From Kangiella sp. (lineage in GTDB: Bacteria; Pseudomonadota; Gammaproteobacteria; Enterobacterales; Kangiellaceae), in assembly GCF_014762745.1 (NCBI RefSeq), contig NZ_JABURJ010000106.1, positions 1-35,409 of the forward strand: a stretch of 35,409 nucleotides of DNA, written 5' to 3'. The notes beneath the pieces were generated by a model. It was not told the origin of the DNA. It did not search any database and saw only the letters and a program-made list of their open reading frames with translations. Each line of letters begins with the position of its first letter. Within the stretch, counting starts at the first letter, position 1. A program made the position numbers and the translations under genes. Positions 17,809-29,479 of the stretch are shown in pieces.

Positions 17809-18612
17809 TCAGCTTCTGTTTGCAAGAGCTGAGCTGCCCAACATATCCTGGCGATAATGTTCATACCACATCTTGGTCGCACCGCAGACCGCGGCAGGCA
17901 TGACCAATAAATTAATAAAGGGAATCATGGTCATCAACATGACCATGGCACCGAAGCCAAAAGTACCGCCACGTCTTTGCTGTAAAGCTTTTAGCATTTC
18001 TGGAAAGGGCACCTTGTGGTTGTCCATTGGGTAGTCAACGTATTGCACTGACATCATCCAGGCATTGAATATAAACCAGATGATAGGAAAGATGAGTGCG
18101 CCAAGAAGCGGAACAAAAAAGATCAGCAGGCAAAGCAGTGCTCTGGGGATGTAGTATTTAAGCTTGGTCCACTCACGTCCGAACAGTCTCGGAATATCTT
18201 TGACCAGAGCCCAGAAGCCCTGATCCGGCAGTACCTTTTCTTCGTAACCAGCGTCAGCGTGCAGCTTGTTTTCAACCGCTTCGGCCAGTAGCCCGTTGAA
18301 TGGGGCCGCAATCCAGTTCGCGAGCATTGCAAAGAAGAAGAAAACGAACAAAATTCCACCCAGAATGACTACCGGCCACATCAGCCAGGCAAGAGCTGTT
18401 CCCAGCCATTCCCAGGCGCCCCAGTTGGCAATCGTCTGCTCAATCCATTGCGACCAGGATGAAACCTGAGATATCAATAAAATCAATGCAGTAGTGAGCA
18501 AAATTAAATTAATCACTAAAGGAATTAAGACATACCGCTTGATGCCTTTTTGCGTTAACATGCGGAATCCGTCGGCTAGATAGTGCGCACCATGAAATGT
18601 GTTTTGTGCCAT
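17809..18612 (-). CDS. cysZ: CysZ sulfate transporter/EI24-domain protein
   Basis: 267-residue inner-membrane protein (E. coli CysZ 253) for sulfate uptake linked to cysteine synthesis. Seen: opening GAHYLADGFRML, long hydrophobic segments around residues 28-50, 70-100, 145-185 and 205-235, and the family phrases FNGLLAEAVE, FIFNAWMMSVQYVDYPMDN and FGFGAMVMLMTMIPF(I)NLLVMPAAVCGAT. Together these leave little doubt. In E. coli cysZ also sits beside zipA and ligA; here smc is between. It is divergent from smc. Function as an H+-coupled or channel-like sulfate importer is known for the family and not visible in the sequence. Confidence 0.95.
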   Translation of the reverse strand: MAQNTFHGAHYLADGFRMLTQKGIKRYVLIPLVINLILLTTALILLISQVSSWSQWIEQTIANWGAWEWLGTALAWLMWPVVILGGILFVFFFFAMLANWIAAPFNGLLAEAVENKLHADAGYEEKVLPDQGFWALVKDIPRLFGREWTKLKYYIPRALLCLLIFFVPLLGALIFPIIWFIFNAWMMSVQYVDYPMDNHKVPFPEMLKALQQRRGGTFGFGAMVMLMTMIPFINLLVMPAAVCGATKMWYEHYRQDMLGSSALANRS

Positions 18613-18656
18613 GTCGATTTTTTTACTTTTACTGTGTGCTTATTGGATTAAAATAA

Positions 18657-18684
18657 TTTACACTTAAACGCTTTAGATTATAAC
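18657..18684 (+). promoter_or_regulatory. candidate promoter of smc-zipA-ligA
   Basis: TTTACA at 18657-18662, 16-base spacer, TATAAC at 18679-18684. This is the best sigma-70-like pair in the 157-base divergent gap, 86 bases before the smc ATG. Confidence 0.4.
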
Positions 18685-18769
18685 CCTGCAAATGTAACAG
18701 GGCCTTTCTGATAAATGATAATGACGCTCAGGAAACTGGGTGATTGACTAAAAAATAGACGAATAATAG

Positions 18770-21700
18770 ATGCGATTAAAACAAATTAAACTAGCAGGTT
18801 TTAAATCATTCGTAGATCCAACCACGGTATCCTTACCAAGTAACCTGACCGCGATTGTCGGACCTAATGGTTGTGGTAAATCAAACCTTATTGACGCGGT
18901 GCGTTGGGTAATGGGGGAGTCATCAGCGAAAAACCTACGTGGCGATGCGATGACAGACGTTATTTTCAATGGCTCTACGGGACGTAAACCGGTTGGCCAG
19001 GCCAGTATTGAACTGGTATTTGATAACTCTGACGGAACGGTGCAGGGCGAGTTCGCCAACTACAACGAAATTTCCGTTAAGCGTATGGTTAACCGTGAAG
19101 CTCAATCGAGCTATTTCTTAAACGGTACTCGCTGTCGTCGTAAAGATATTACCGATATTTTCCTCGGTACAGGTCTTGGCCCACGCAGCTATGCGATTAT
19201 TGAGCAGGGTATGATCTCGCGCCTCATCGAGTCCAAGCCGCATGAGTTGCGGATTTTCCTCGAAGAAGCCGCCGGTATTTCAAAATACAAAGAACGTCGT
19301 AAAGAAACCGAAAACCGAATTCGTCATACTCGTGACAATCTGGATCGTTTAACAGACTTGCGCGAAGAGCTCGGCAAGCAACTGTCTCACCTCAAGCGTC
19401 AGGCCACTTCTGCCGAGCGTTACAAAGAATATAAAGCGGAAGAGCGCGAACTGAAAGCCCAGTTGGCGGCTATTCGCTGGCAGACCTTCAACAGCAAAAT
19501 CGAAGCTTTGGATGACGCCATCCAAAAAATGGAAACCGAAGTTGAAGCGAAAATTGCTGATCAGCGTCATGCCGACAGCGAAATCGAAAAATCACGCGAA
19601 CTACATATTGAACTGACTGATGCGCATAGTGAAGTGCAAGGTCGCTTCTATGGTATTGGTGCTGATATTGCACGCCTTGAACAAGCCATTGAGCATGCCC
19701 GTCAACAAAAGTCACAGCTGCTAGAAGACAAGGCGCAGGTACAAAGCTCACTGGATAAATTACGTGAACAGCTGCGTTTCGATGAGTCTAAACTTGAAGA
19801 GTTAATGACTGAGCTGTTGCAATCTGAGCCAGATTTGGAGTTGAAAACAGAGCAGGTTGAAGAGCAACAACAACAACTACAGGACATGGAAGAAGATATG
19901 CGCCTGTGGCAGCAGGACTGGGATGCCTTTAACCAGCAGGCTCACGCCAATGCGCAGAAAACGGAAGTCGAAAAAACGCGTATTCAACATCTTGAATCAC
20001 ATATTGCCCGCTATACCAAACGCCTTGAAGATATCCGTGCTGAGATTAATCAGCAGGAGTCCAGCCCCATGGAAAACGATCTGGTTGAAATTGCCAAGGA
20101 ACTAAGCCTTGCCGAAGAACAGTCAGAGCGCCTGGAAGAAGAGGTTTCCAACGCGGTTGAACAAATCAACCAGCTTCGTCAGCAGCAACGTGAACACAAT
20201 CAGAAACTGGAAGCTTCTCGTAAAGAGTTACGCGGCCTTGAGTCCCGTAAGATTTCTTTAGAAGCTTTACAGAGCGCTGCATTGGGCGGGCAAAGCGAAG
20301 AGTCAGTTAACTGGCTGAAGCAGCAAGGGTTGGATAACAAATCTCGTCTGGCGCAAAACATCTCAGTCGACTCCGGTTGGGAGCTGGCAGCTGAAACCGT
20401 TTTGGGTGAGCATCTTGAAGCGGTTGTAGTCAATGACAGCCACGAGTTTGCCAATTCATTGACCGAGCTTGCCAGCGGCAAGTTGATTCTGGTTTCTGAT
20501 AATCCTACTGCCGGTAATTACCCCAATACGTTACACAGCAAAATCAAAGGTGCTGATGCACTGGCTGGCCAGTTAAGTAAAGTTAAAGTAGCTGAGTCAT
20601 TAGAGCAGGCCATGAGTATCCGTGGTCAGCTTGCAGATGATGAGTCCGTAATTACGCAAGATGGTTTATGGCTCGGTAAAAGCTGGTTGCGAGTATCTAA
20701 GCAGTCAGAGCAGGGTGCAGGTATTCTTGAGCGCGAAGCAGAGCTTAATGAGCTGGCAGGAAAAATTGAACAGCAGGAAGCTGTTTTGGAAGAGTTTGAG
20801 CAAACCAAAGAGCGCTTGTCCGAACAACTTTCAGAGCAAGAACAACTGTGGCAATCCAAGCAATCCCAGTTAGCTCAGGCCAGCCGAACTTACAGTGAGC
20901 TGCGAGCCAAAGTCGGTTCGCAACAGGCTAAGTTGGAACAGGCGAAAAATCGTCTGGAACGTTTGCAGAAAGAGCAGCGCGATGTCATGCAGCAACTTCA
21001 GGATGATGAAGAGTTGTTAGCGAAAAGTCGCCAGCAGATTGAACTGATGGTTGATAGCATGGCCGAAGATAACGAGCGCCGTGAAAAGATGACTGCCGAG
21101 CGCGAAGAAAAGCGTGCGCAACTTGAAGCCAAGCGTCAGCAGGCGCGTCAGGTTAAGGATGAGCAACACCAGTTAGCGATTCGTGTCAGTGCGGTTAAAG
21201 CCGAAGTTAATTCAACTCGCGCTGGTTTTGAGCGGGTTAACTCTCAGATCGGCGAGCTGACTTCGCGTAAAGTTGAGTTGGAAAACCGTTTAAGCTCTGA
21301 GCAGGATCCAACTGAAGATTACCAAATTGAACTCGAGCAAGCTTTAGAGAAACGCTTGCTGGTTGAAGAAGAGCTTAAACAGGCTCGTAATAAATTGTCC
21401 GAGATTGATGACAAGATGCGCAAACTGGAGCGTCAACGTCATGAGTCCGAGCAGCAGGCACAGGGCGTTCGTTCGCGTCTGGAAAAATTACGTATGGACT
21501 GGCAGGAAGCTAAAACTCGCCAGAACACTCAGTCAGAAATACTGGCTGATGCCAAAGCGGATGTTGAAACCATTCTTGAACAATTACCTGAAGAAGCCAA
21601 TGAGCAGCAGTGGATCAATCAGATTGAAGAAGTAACCGGCAGAATTCAGCGTCTGGGTGCGATCAATCTGGCAGCTATAGAAGAATTCAAAGCGGCAGAA

Positions 21701-22267
21701 GAACGAAAAACCTATCTTGATGCACAGCATGAAGACCTGGTTGAAGCTCTTGAGACACTGGAAAGTGCCATTCGTAAGATTGATCATGAAACAAGAACTC
21801 GTTTTAAAGAAACATTTGATAAAGTGAATAAAGGGGTTCAGGAGTTATTCCCTAAAGTTTTCGGTGGCGGTCATGCTTACTTGGAGCTTACTGGCGAAAA
21901 TCTGCTTGATACAGGTGTTGCTGTTATGGCGCGCCCGCCGGGCAAACGTAACTCAACCATTCACTTATTATCTGGCGGTGAGAAAGCACTGACAGCGATT
22001 TCATTGGTGTTCTCGATTTTCCGCCTGAATCCAGCGCCTTTCTGTATGCTGGATGAGGTTGATGCTCCGCTCGATGACGCTAACGTGGGTCGTTATGCTA
22101 ATCTGGTCAAAGAAATGAGTGATCAGGTGCAGTTTATTGCTATTACCCACAATAAAATTGCAATGGAAATGGCACACAACCTGTTAGGTGTTACTATGAG
22201 TGAGCCGGGCGTTTCTCGCGTGGTTTCGGTAGACGTAGACGAAGCAGCTGCATTAGCCGCTTCATAA
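18770..22267 (+). CDS. smc: chromosome partition/condensin protein SMC
   Basis: 1165-residue ATPase that organises and segregates the chromosome with ScpA/ScpB. Walker A GPNGCGKSN at residues 31-39; long coiled coil (about 170-490) rich in Glu, Gln and Arg; hinge about 495-640; return coiled coil to about 1000; ABC signature LSGGEK (1067-1072) and Walker B with D1095 in FCMLDEVDAPLDD, then the ITHNK switch region. All ATPase motifs are intact. No clear ribosome site stands before the ATG at 18770, but the MRLKQIKLAGFKSF opening is canonical. The zipA gene follows after 31 bases, as in Pseudomonas-type gammaproteobacteria. Confidence 0.98.
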   Translation: MRLKQIKLAGFKSFVDPTTVSLPSNLTAIVGPNGCGKSNLIDAVRWVMGESSAKNLRGDAMTDVIFNGSTGRKPVGQASIELVFDNSDGTVQGEFANYNEISVKRMVNREAQSSYFLNGTRCRRKDITDIFLGTGLGPRSYAIIEQGMISRLIESKPHELRIFLEEAAGISKYKERRKETENRIRHTRDNLDRLTDLREELGKQLSHLKRQATSAERYKEYKAEERELKAQLAAIRWQTFNSKIEALDDAIQKMETEVEAKIADQRHADSEIEKSRELHIELTDAHSEVQGRFYGIGADIARLEQAIEHARQQKSQLLEDKAQVQSSLDKLREQLRFDESKLEELMTELLQSEPDLELKTEQVEEQQQQLQDMEEDMRLWQQDWDAFNQQAHANAQKTEVEKTRIQHLESHIARYTKRLEDIRAEINQQESSPMENDLVEIAKELSLAEEQSERLEEEVSNAVEQINQLRQQQREHNQKLEASRKELRGLESRKISLEALQSAALGGQSEESVNWLKQQGLDNKSRLAQNISVDSGWELAAETVLGEHLEAVVVNDSHEFANSLTELASGKLILVSDNPTAGNYPNTLHSKIKGADALAGQLSKVKVAESLEQAMSIRGQLADDESVITQDGLWLGKSWLRVSKQSEQGAGILEREAELNELAGKIEQQEAVLEEFEQTKERLSEQLSEQEQLWQSKQSQLAQASRTYSELRAKVGSQQAKLEQAKNRLERLQKEQRDVMQQLQDDEELLAKSRQQIELMVDSMAEDNERREKMTAEREEKRAQLEAKRQQARQVKDEQHQLAIRVSAVKAEVNSTRAGFERVNSQIGELTSRKVELENRLSSEQDPTEDYQIELEQALEKRLLVEEELKQARNKLSEIDDKMRKLERQRHESEQQAQGVRSRLEKLRMDWQEAKTRQNTQSEILADAKADVETILEQLPEEANEQQWINQIEEVTGRIQRLGAINLAAIEEFKAAEERKTYLDAQHEDLVEALETLESAIRKIDHETRTRFKETFDKVNKGVQELFPKVFGGGHAYLELTGENLLDTGVAVMARPPGKRNSTIHLLSGGEKALTAISLVFSIFRLNPAPFCMLDEVDAPLDDANVGRYANLVKEMSDQVQFIAITHNKIAMEMAHNLLGVTMSEPGVSRVVSVDVDEAAALAAS

Positions 22268-22298
22268 CAAATAATACAATTTAAGAAAAGGTGAAGTG

Positions 22299-23300
22299 AT
22301 GGACTGGCAGTTCACTTTGTTACTGATAATCGTAGGTTTGATCATTATTGGCTTTATTTACTTTGATGCTAAGCGTCGCAGTAAAGTCAGACGAGAAAAA
22401 GTTGAGCGTGAGCTTTATGAGCAGCGTCTGGAGCAGCAGCGTGATAATACGGGATTTGATCCGGATGGTATTGGCCAGGTCAGAGTCGTAGGTAAAAAGG
22501 CTCAATCTGACAGCTCTACAGTAAAACCGTCTTACCCTGATACTGAACAGATGTCTAAGCCAGTGTACGAAGATGATATTGAGCAAACTCAAGCTAAAGA
22601 ACCACTGCACCAAAAGACTGTTCATCAAGATGTAGAACCTGAAGCAGCTGACAGCTCTTCCCAGGAGCATAAAGATCCGATAATTGATGAAAACAATGTA
22701 CCGGTTCTGGATGATGCCCTGTTTGAATTTACCAGTGAGCATTTCAAACGTGAGGCGGCGAAAGAGCAGGTTAAAACTGAGCCAAAACTTGAGCAAAAAC
22801 CGGAACAGCCTCAACAAACCTCGCTCTTCGAAGAGCCGGAGGAGGAGACTCCAACTGTAGAAGCTGAGCCAGAATTAATCTTTTCTCTGTATGTGGTTGC
22901 AGCACAGGACAAACCCTATCATGGTCCCGAATTAGTGCAGACCCTTGTTGAACAGGGAATGAGGCATGGCGACATGGATATTTTCCATCGTCACGCACAG
23001 GCCAATGGTCGTGGTGCCGTACAATTCAGTCTGGCTAACGCTTTCGAACCGGGCATTTTTGACTTGGACGATATTGAGAATCTACATTCAAAAGGGTTGG
23101 CATTATTTATGACCCTGCCTGGCCCAAAGAAGCCGATGCAGGCTTATGAGCTGATGGTTAAAACTGCACAAGCCATTACCCAGCAACTGGGTGGTCGTAT
23201 TTTAGATGGTAGCCGCAGCAACTTTAGTCGCCAAATTGAAACCCATCATAAAGAGCAAATCAGCGAGTTTGAACGCCGACAGCTGCTTAATAAGCAATAA
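22299..23300 (+). CDS. zipA: cell division protein ZipA
   Basis: 333-residue bitopic membrane protein that tethers FtsZ to the inner membrane and helps recruit the divisome. One N-terminal membrane helix (about residues 5-22, FTLLLIIVGLIIIGFIYF), a basic patch (DAKRRSKVRREK), a long charged Pro/Gln-rich linker (about 45-190), and the C-terminal FtsZ-binding domain from about 195 (IFSLYVVA, VQTLVEQGMRHGDMDIFHRH, GIFDLDDIE, GLALFMTLPGP, QQLGGRILD). ATG at 22299 is preferred to the preceding GTG because the AAAAGGTG site is then well spaced. It lies between smc and ligA and is probably co-transcribed with both. Confidence 0.97.
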   Translation: MDWQFTLLLIIVGLIIIGFIYFDAKRRSKVRREKVERELYEQRLEQQRDNTGFDPDGIGQVRVVGKKAQSDSSTVKPSYPDTEQMSKPVYEDDIEQTQAKEPLHQKTVHQDVEPEAADSSSQEHKDPIIDENNVPVLDDALFEFTSEHFKREAAKEQVKTEPKLEQKPEQPQQTSLFEEPEEETPTVEAEPELIFSLYVVAAQDKPYHGPELVQTLVEQGMRHGDMDIFHRHAQANGRGAVQFSLANAFEPGIFDLDDIENLHSKGLALFMTLPGPKKPMQAYELMVKTAQAITQQLGGRILDGSRSNFSRQIETHHKEQISEFERRQLLNKQ

Positions 23301-23315
23301 CCTTAAATCACATAG

Positions 23316-25385
<2,070 letters not shown>

Positions 25386-25395
25386 GAATTTTTTT

Positions 25396-25950
25396 ATGAC
25401 TATGTTCCGATTATCTATTACTACATTGCTTATCTCTGCAAGTTTTGCATTGCAGGCAGTAGAGCAGGTAAGCTGTCAGGATTACGATGTTTATGTCATG
25501 CGTCATCTGCCCAAAGCTGTTAGTGAGAATAAAGATACAGATTTAAGTGAAGAGGGTCATAGAATGGCTGTCGCTTTAAGTGAGCAGGACTTTATGGCAC
25601 TGGTTGATGTCGGCTATACCACTGACTATAAGCGTACCAGGCAGACGCTTACCCCTTCTGCAAAACAGCATCATTTTGAGGTTCGAACTTACGACCCTCG
25701 TGATAATCAAGCTTTGGTTGATGAAATCAATAAGCAGTATTGTGGAAAAACCGTCATGATCGTTGGCCATTCTAATACGGTGCCGAGTATTGTGCAGGCG
25801 TTTGATGGTCAGTTTGAAGTTAGCTTTGCCGGACAGGCGTTACCGCAGAGTACGCAGATTCATTTGGATGAAGCGGATTACGGTGCAATTTTTCACGTCA
25901 AAAAAGAGCAAGGGAAGGTTAAGCAACGAATGTTTAGACTTGGACAATAA
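25396..25950 (+). CDS. exported histidine phosphatase family protein
   Basis: 184-residue protein of the histidine phosphatase (phosphoglycerate mutase-like) superfamily. A signal peptide (FRLSITTLLISASFALQA) is followed by YVMRHLPKA with catalytic R36-H37 (Leu replaces the usual Gly of RHG), LSEEGHRMA, DYKRTRQTLTP with the second arginine cluster, and IVGHSNTVP with catalytic His125. Thus a periplasmic phosphatase of unknown substrate, SixA-sized but exported. It starts 10 bases after ligA, so it is likely read from the same transcript, and is followed by a strong terminator. Confidence 0.88.
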   Translation: MTMFRLSITTLLISASFALQAVEQVSCQDYDVYVMRHLPKAVSENKDTDLSEEGHRMAVALSEQDFMALVDVGYTTDYKRTRQTLTPSAKQHHFEVRTYDPRDNQALVDEINKQYCGKTVMIVGHSNTVPSIVQAFDGQFEVSFAGQALPQSTQIHLDEADYGAIFHVKKEQGKVKQRMFRLGQ

Positions 25951-25969
25951 ATAGCAATTGGGGTAACAA

Positions 25970-25997
25970 AAAACGGAGGCTTTTGGGCCTCCGTTTT
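25970..25997. terminator. bidirectional intrinsic terminator
   Basis: AAAACGGAGGC, loop TTTTGG, GCCTCCGTTTT. It separates the convergent phosphatase and rne genes and serves both. Confidence 0.92.
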
Positions 25998-26031
25998 CAT
26001 TGCTGGGCTAAATAATTATCACTCAGTCAAG

Positions 26032-28869
26032 TCACTCACTCAGTGAACTGGTCTTAGCCGCAGGACTATTACTGTGCTTGTCACTGGTGTCTTCAATATC
26101 GGTTGTAATCACGTCATTCTCAGAAAACTGGTAAGGTTTCGGTGAGAAGTCTGCTGTTACTACCGAATCATTAGTAACGGCTTTTGCCATCGGCGCTGAA
26201 GCATGGGTTGCTTCATGCGGCTTGGCTGTTACTTTTGCTGGCTTGTCGGCACCATCGTTCACTGTTGGTTTAGGTTCTGGCTTAGGCTGAACTTGCTTCG
26301 CTTCTTGTTTGGGCTGAACAGGTTTAGCACTAGTCTCTGCTGGTGTAGCCTCAACTTCAACCTCTTTATTCACAAAAGGCTCAACGGTTTCAGCATCCAG
26401 CTTTTTAGCAACGGTTTCCTTAGGAGCCTGCGTCTGCTGCTGAGTATTATTCTGCTCATTTGAAGCTTCAGTGTGCACTGGTGATGCATTATCCTGAGCC
26501 TGAGCCTGAGCTTTAACCTTAGGCTGTTCAGATACATCGTTAGCAGCTTTTGGTGTTGCTTCCTGAGCCTCGGGTTTGGCTGGCTTTTTGTCCTTGCTAT
26601 AACCCATAACATCAGTGATGCTGCGCTCTAGAGATTTATGAGCCTTGTAGACCATAATATCTTCAGCGTGAGCCTTGTTCTTTGGAGAACGCTCTTTAGT
26701 CGACTTATCACTGCTGGTTTTTTCTTTCTTGGCCACCGGCTTGGTTTCAACGGTTTCTTCCTGTGGCTTTTTGCTTTTTATCGCTGAGCGAACAGAAGGT
26801 TTTTTCTGCTGTTGAGCCTGTTCCTGAGCTGGCTGTTGCGTCTGCTGCGCTTCAGCCATACGTTCAGCACGTGTTTTACGTGGTGGACGTTTAGCCTCTG
26901 GCTGCTGCGGTTGCTTCTGTTCCTGCTTCTGCTCTTGCTTTTGAGCTGGCTGCTGCTGTTTTCTTTGTGGCTTGTCCTGTTGTTTCTTCTGTGGACGGCC
27001 ACCAGATTTTTGCTGCGGCTTATCTTTATCGTCCCGCTGATCCTGTTGCTGGTTGCGGTTTTGATTCTGATTGCGACCTTTCTGGTTAGTACGCTTTTTA
27101 CCCTGGTAGCGGTTGTTGCGACCACGGTTATTACGATCGTACTTGCCACGATTGTTTTGTGACTTTTTAGCTTTCTTTTTCTTGTCTTTATCGTCACCAA
27201 ATAATGCAGTCCAAAGGCGTTTGAACAGACCTGGCTTTTTCTTTTTAGCAGGCTTGCTCGGAGCTGGCGGAGGGGTAGTTGGCTTAACACCTTTTAGCGC
27301 AGGCTGATCGCTTGCTGGAGCTGCCTGAGTACTACTTCTGACCAGTTCAACCTGCGGAGCTTCGCCAATCAGGCTGTAGCTGGCATCTTCAAGAGTTTCG
27401 CCGGCTTTAACCCGTAACACTTCATAATGAGGCGTTTCAAGATATGGATTTGGCACAACGACCAGGCGGACTTTTTGACGCTTCTCAATCTGCTCAATTT
27501 TGCGGCGCTTTTCATTCAGTAGGAATGTCGCCACTTCAACTGGTACTACAGCTTGAACTTCGGCTGTAGATTCTTTCATTGCTTCATCTTCCATCAAGCG
27601 AAGAATTGAAAGAGCCAATGAGTCGGTACCACGAATAACACCAGAACCGGTACAACGAGGGCACACGTGCTGACTGGATTCTTCTAATGACGGACGCAAA
27701 CGTTGGCGTGACATTTCAAGCAAACCAAAGCGAGAGATACGGCCAATCTGAATACGCGCACGATCGCGAGCGACCGACTCTTTTAATACCCGCTCAACTT
27801 CACGCTGGTTGCGTGGAGGGCCCATATCAATGAAATCGATAACAATCAGACCACCAATATCGCGCAAACGTAGTTGACGCGCGATTTCTTCGGCCGCTTC
27901 GACATTAGTGTGCAAAGCGGTTTCTTCAATATCACCACCCTTGGTTGCACGGGCTGAGTTGATGTCGATAGAAAGTAAGGCTTCAGTCTGATCGAAAACT
28001 ACTGAGCCACCTGAAGGCAGGCGAACTTCACGCTGGAAGGCGCTCTCGATCTGGCTTTCAACCTGGTAGCGGTTGAACAATGGAATTTCGTCGCGGTACA
28101 GCTTCACTTTGTTAACAAAGTCGGGGCGCTGATACTGTAATTCACTTTTTACGCGCTCATAGACTTCCTGGCGGTCAATGATGATTTCGCCAATGTCAGG
28201 GCGCAGGTAATCACGAATCGCACGAGTAATGACGTCAGATTCCTGAGTGATCAGAAATGGAGCCGGGCGTGTACCAGCGACCTGTTTGATGCCATTCCAG
28301 GTATCAATCAAGTAATTAAAATCGTATTGGATTTCTTCAAGGCTTTTGCCAATACCGGCAGTACGAACGATGCAGCCCATACCGTTGGGTACCGGAAGCT
28401 GGCTCATGACCTGCTTGAGTTCGGTGCGCTCATCGCCTTCGATACGGCGAGAAATGCCGCCAGCGCGAGGGTTGTTCGGCATAAGAACCAGATAGCTACC
28501 GGCCAGACTGATAGAAGTGGTTAAGGCGGCGCCTTTGTTGCCACGCTCTTCTTTGTCAATCTGGACAATGATTTCCTGGCCTTCTTTCAAGGCATCTTTA
28601 ATGGTAGGACGGCCACGCGATGGGGCATTGTGCATGTACTCGCGGGCAACTTCTTTTAATGGAAGGAAGCCATGACGCTCGGCGCCATAGTCAACAAAAG
28701 CGGCTTCAAGGCTGGGCTCAATACGAGTGACCTTGCCTTTGTAAATGTTACCCTTTTTTTGTTCTCTTCCTGCCAGTTCGATATCTAAATCATACAAACG
28801 CTGGCCATCAACCAGCGCAACACGCAACTCTTCATGATGATTCGTTGCGTTAATCAACATACGTCTCAT
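26032..28869 (-). CDS. rne: ribonuclease E
   Basis: 945-residue endoribonuclease, core of the RNA degradosome (E. coli 1061). S1 domain about 36-120; 5' sensor region; catalytic aspartates D302 (in [13 protein letters not shown]) and D345 (IVIDFIDM); zinc-link C403-P-R-C406. The catalytic half aligns almost residue for residue with E. coli. Residues 546-558 ([13 protein letters not shown]) form an amphipathic stretch matching the membrane-anchor segment A. The rest is a disordered Lys/Arg/Gln-rich scaffold; near the end [10 protein letters not shown] resembles the PNPase-binding tail motif (HATAPMTRAP in E. coli). The scaffold is shorter than in enterics. Divergent from rluC, as in E. coli. 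Confidence 0.98.
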   Translation of the reverse strand: MRRMLINATNHHEELRVALVDGQRLYDLDIELAGREQKKGNIYKGKVTRIEPSLEAAFVDYGAERHGFLPLKEVAREYMHNAPSRGRPTIKDALKEGQEIIVQIDKEERGNKGAALTTSISLAGSYLVLMPNNPRAGGISRRIEGDERTELKQVMSQLPVPNGMGCIVRTAGIGKSLEEIQYDFNYLIDTWNGIKQVAGTRPAPFLITQESDVITRAIRDYLRPDIGEIIIDRQEVYERVKSELQYQRPDFVNKVKLYRDEIPLFNRYQVESQIESAFQREVRLPSGGSVVFDQTEALLSIDINSARATKGGDIEETALHTNVEAAEEIARQLRLRDIGGLIVIDFIDMGPPRNQREVERVLKESVARDRARIQIGRISRFGLLEMSRQRLRPSLEESSQHVCPRCTGSGVIRGTDSLALSILRLMEDEAMKESTAEVQAVVPVEVATFLLNEKRRKIEQIEKRQKVRLVVVPNPYLETPHYEVLRVKAGETLEDASYSLIGEAPQVELVRSSTQAAPASDQPALKGVKPTTPPPAPSKPAKKKKPGLFKRLWTALFGDDKDKKKKAKKSQNNRGKYDRNNRGRNNRYQGKKRTNQKGRNQNQNRNQQQDQRDDKDKPQQKSGGRPQKKQQDKPQRKQQQPAQKQEQKQEQKQPQQPEAKRPPRKTRAERMAEAQQTQQPAQEQAQQQKKPSVRSAIKSKKPQEETVETKPVAKKEKTSSDKSTKERSPKNKAHAEDIMVYKAHKSLERSITDVMGYSKDKKPAKPEAQEATPKAANDVSEQPKVKAQAQAQDNASPVHTEASNEQNNTQQQTQAPKETVAKKLDAETVEPFVNKEVEVEATPAETSAKPVQPKQEAKQVQPKPEPKPTVNDGADKPAKVTAKPHEATHASAPMAKAVTNDSVVTADFSPKPYQFSENDVITTDIEDTSDKHSNSPAAKTSSLSE

Positions 28870-29389
28870 TTGTTATTAACTCTCAATTTCTGCGGACACA
28901 GGAAGAGTTAGCAAGAATATTAGGAATAGGGGTTAAAACCCTGGCTTGTCTTTAAAAACAAGGGGTTTTAGCTGTGAGTTTCTGTAAGTTCAGTATCTTA
29001 AACTGCCTTTTCATCACTAATTTGACTGTTAAACCTATTGATTTCCTGTTTGGCTATTCCACGTCTTACCGCTTTTTGTGCGCGAAAGAAGCCAAACTAA
29101 CCGAGTAACTTTGACGTTTAATCTTGTAAACGTTTTATTTTGCTACTCTACAATTCTGCTATTTTCCGGTGACCGGCTTTAAAAATCATTTCACTTTTAT
29201 GGTATTTCAGCTGTTGCATAGGCTATCTCTTTTTTAGAGCTGCTTAACGCTATGTGCTGTTAAATACCTACATATAAGGTGTTGTTTGCTTCCGTTGGCC
29301 TCAATGTTGCTTGCTTATATATCATGAAGCTTTGCTCGTTGAGGCGGAAGGAGCGACACCAGACGCTCATTTCGGAGCATATAGCTCAG
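28870..29389 (-). promoter_or_regulatory. long rne 5' leader with hairpins, probable autoregulation
   Basis: About 520 gene-free bases between the rne start and its likely promoter. Hairpins seen: TAAAACCC+CTTGT (28934-28949, TGG bulge) pairing with 28958-28970, 64-100 bases before the start codon; ACGTTTA/TAAACGT (29114-29133); and CTTCC...GCCTCAA (29289-29304) with TTGAGGCGGAAG (29339-29350) near the 5' end. E. coli rne has a 361-base leader whose stem-loops let RNase E cut its own mRNA; this leader is similarly placed but has no visible sequence identity. Confidence 0.55.
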
Positions 29390-29395
29390 TTCGGC

Positions 29396-29424
29396 ATTAT
29401 AGACTGCTTACAAATGCAGAGCAA
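29396..29424 (-). promoter_or_regulatory. candidate rne promoter
   Basis: On the minus strand TTGCTC (29424-29419), a 17-base spacer, and a perfect TATAAT (29401-29396). It points towards rne. Confidence 0.5.
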
Positions 29425-29444
29425 TCTTTTGTTGATTTAAGCTA

Positions 29445-29471
29445 TTGATTTGACGTGTTTTCAGGTATAGT
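29445..29471 (+). promoter_or_regulatory. candidate rluC promoter, implies leaderless mRNA
   Basis: TTGATT at 29445-29450, 15-base spacer, TATAGT at 29466-29471. The ATG of rluC is at 29480, only eight bases beyond the -10 box, so transcription would start at or next to the start codon. No ribosome site is present at usual spacing, which agrees. Confidence 0.4.
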
Positions 29472-29479
29472 TGCGCCCG

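Noticed and set aside
26778-27307. Plus- and minus-frame ORFs opposite the RNase E scaffold
   Set aside because: Low-complexity shadows of the Lys/Gln/Arg-rich RNase E tail.
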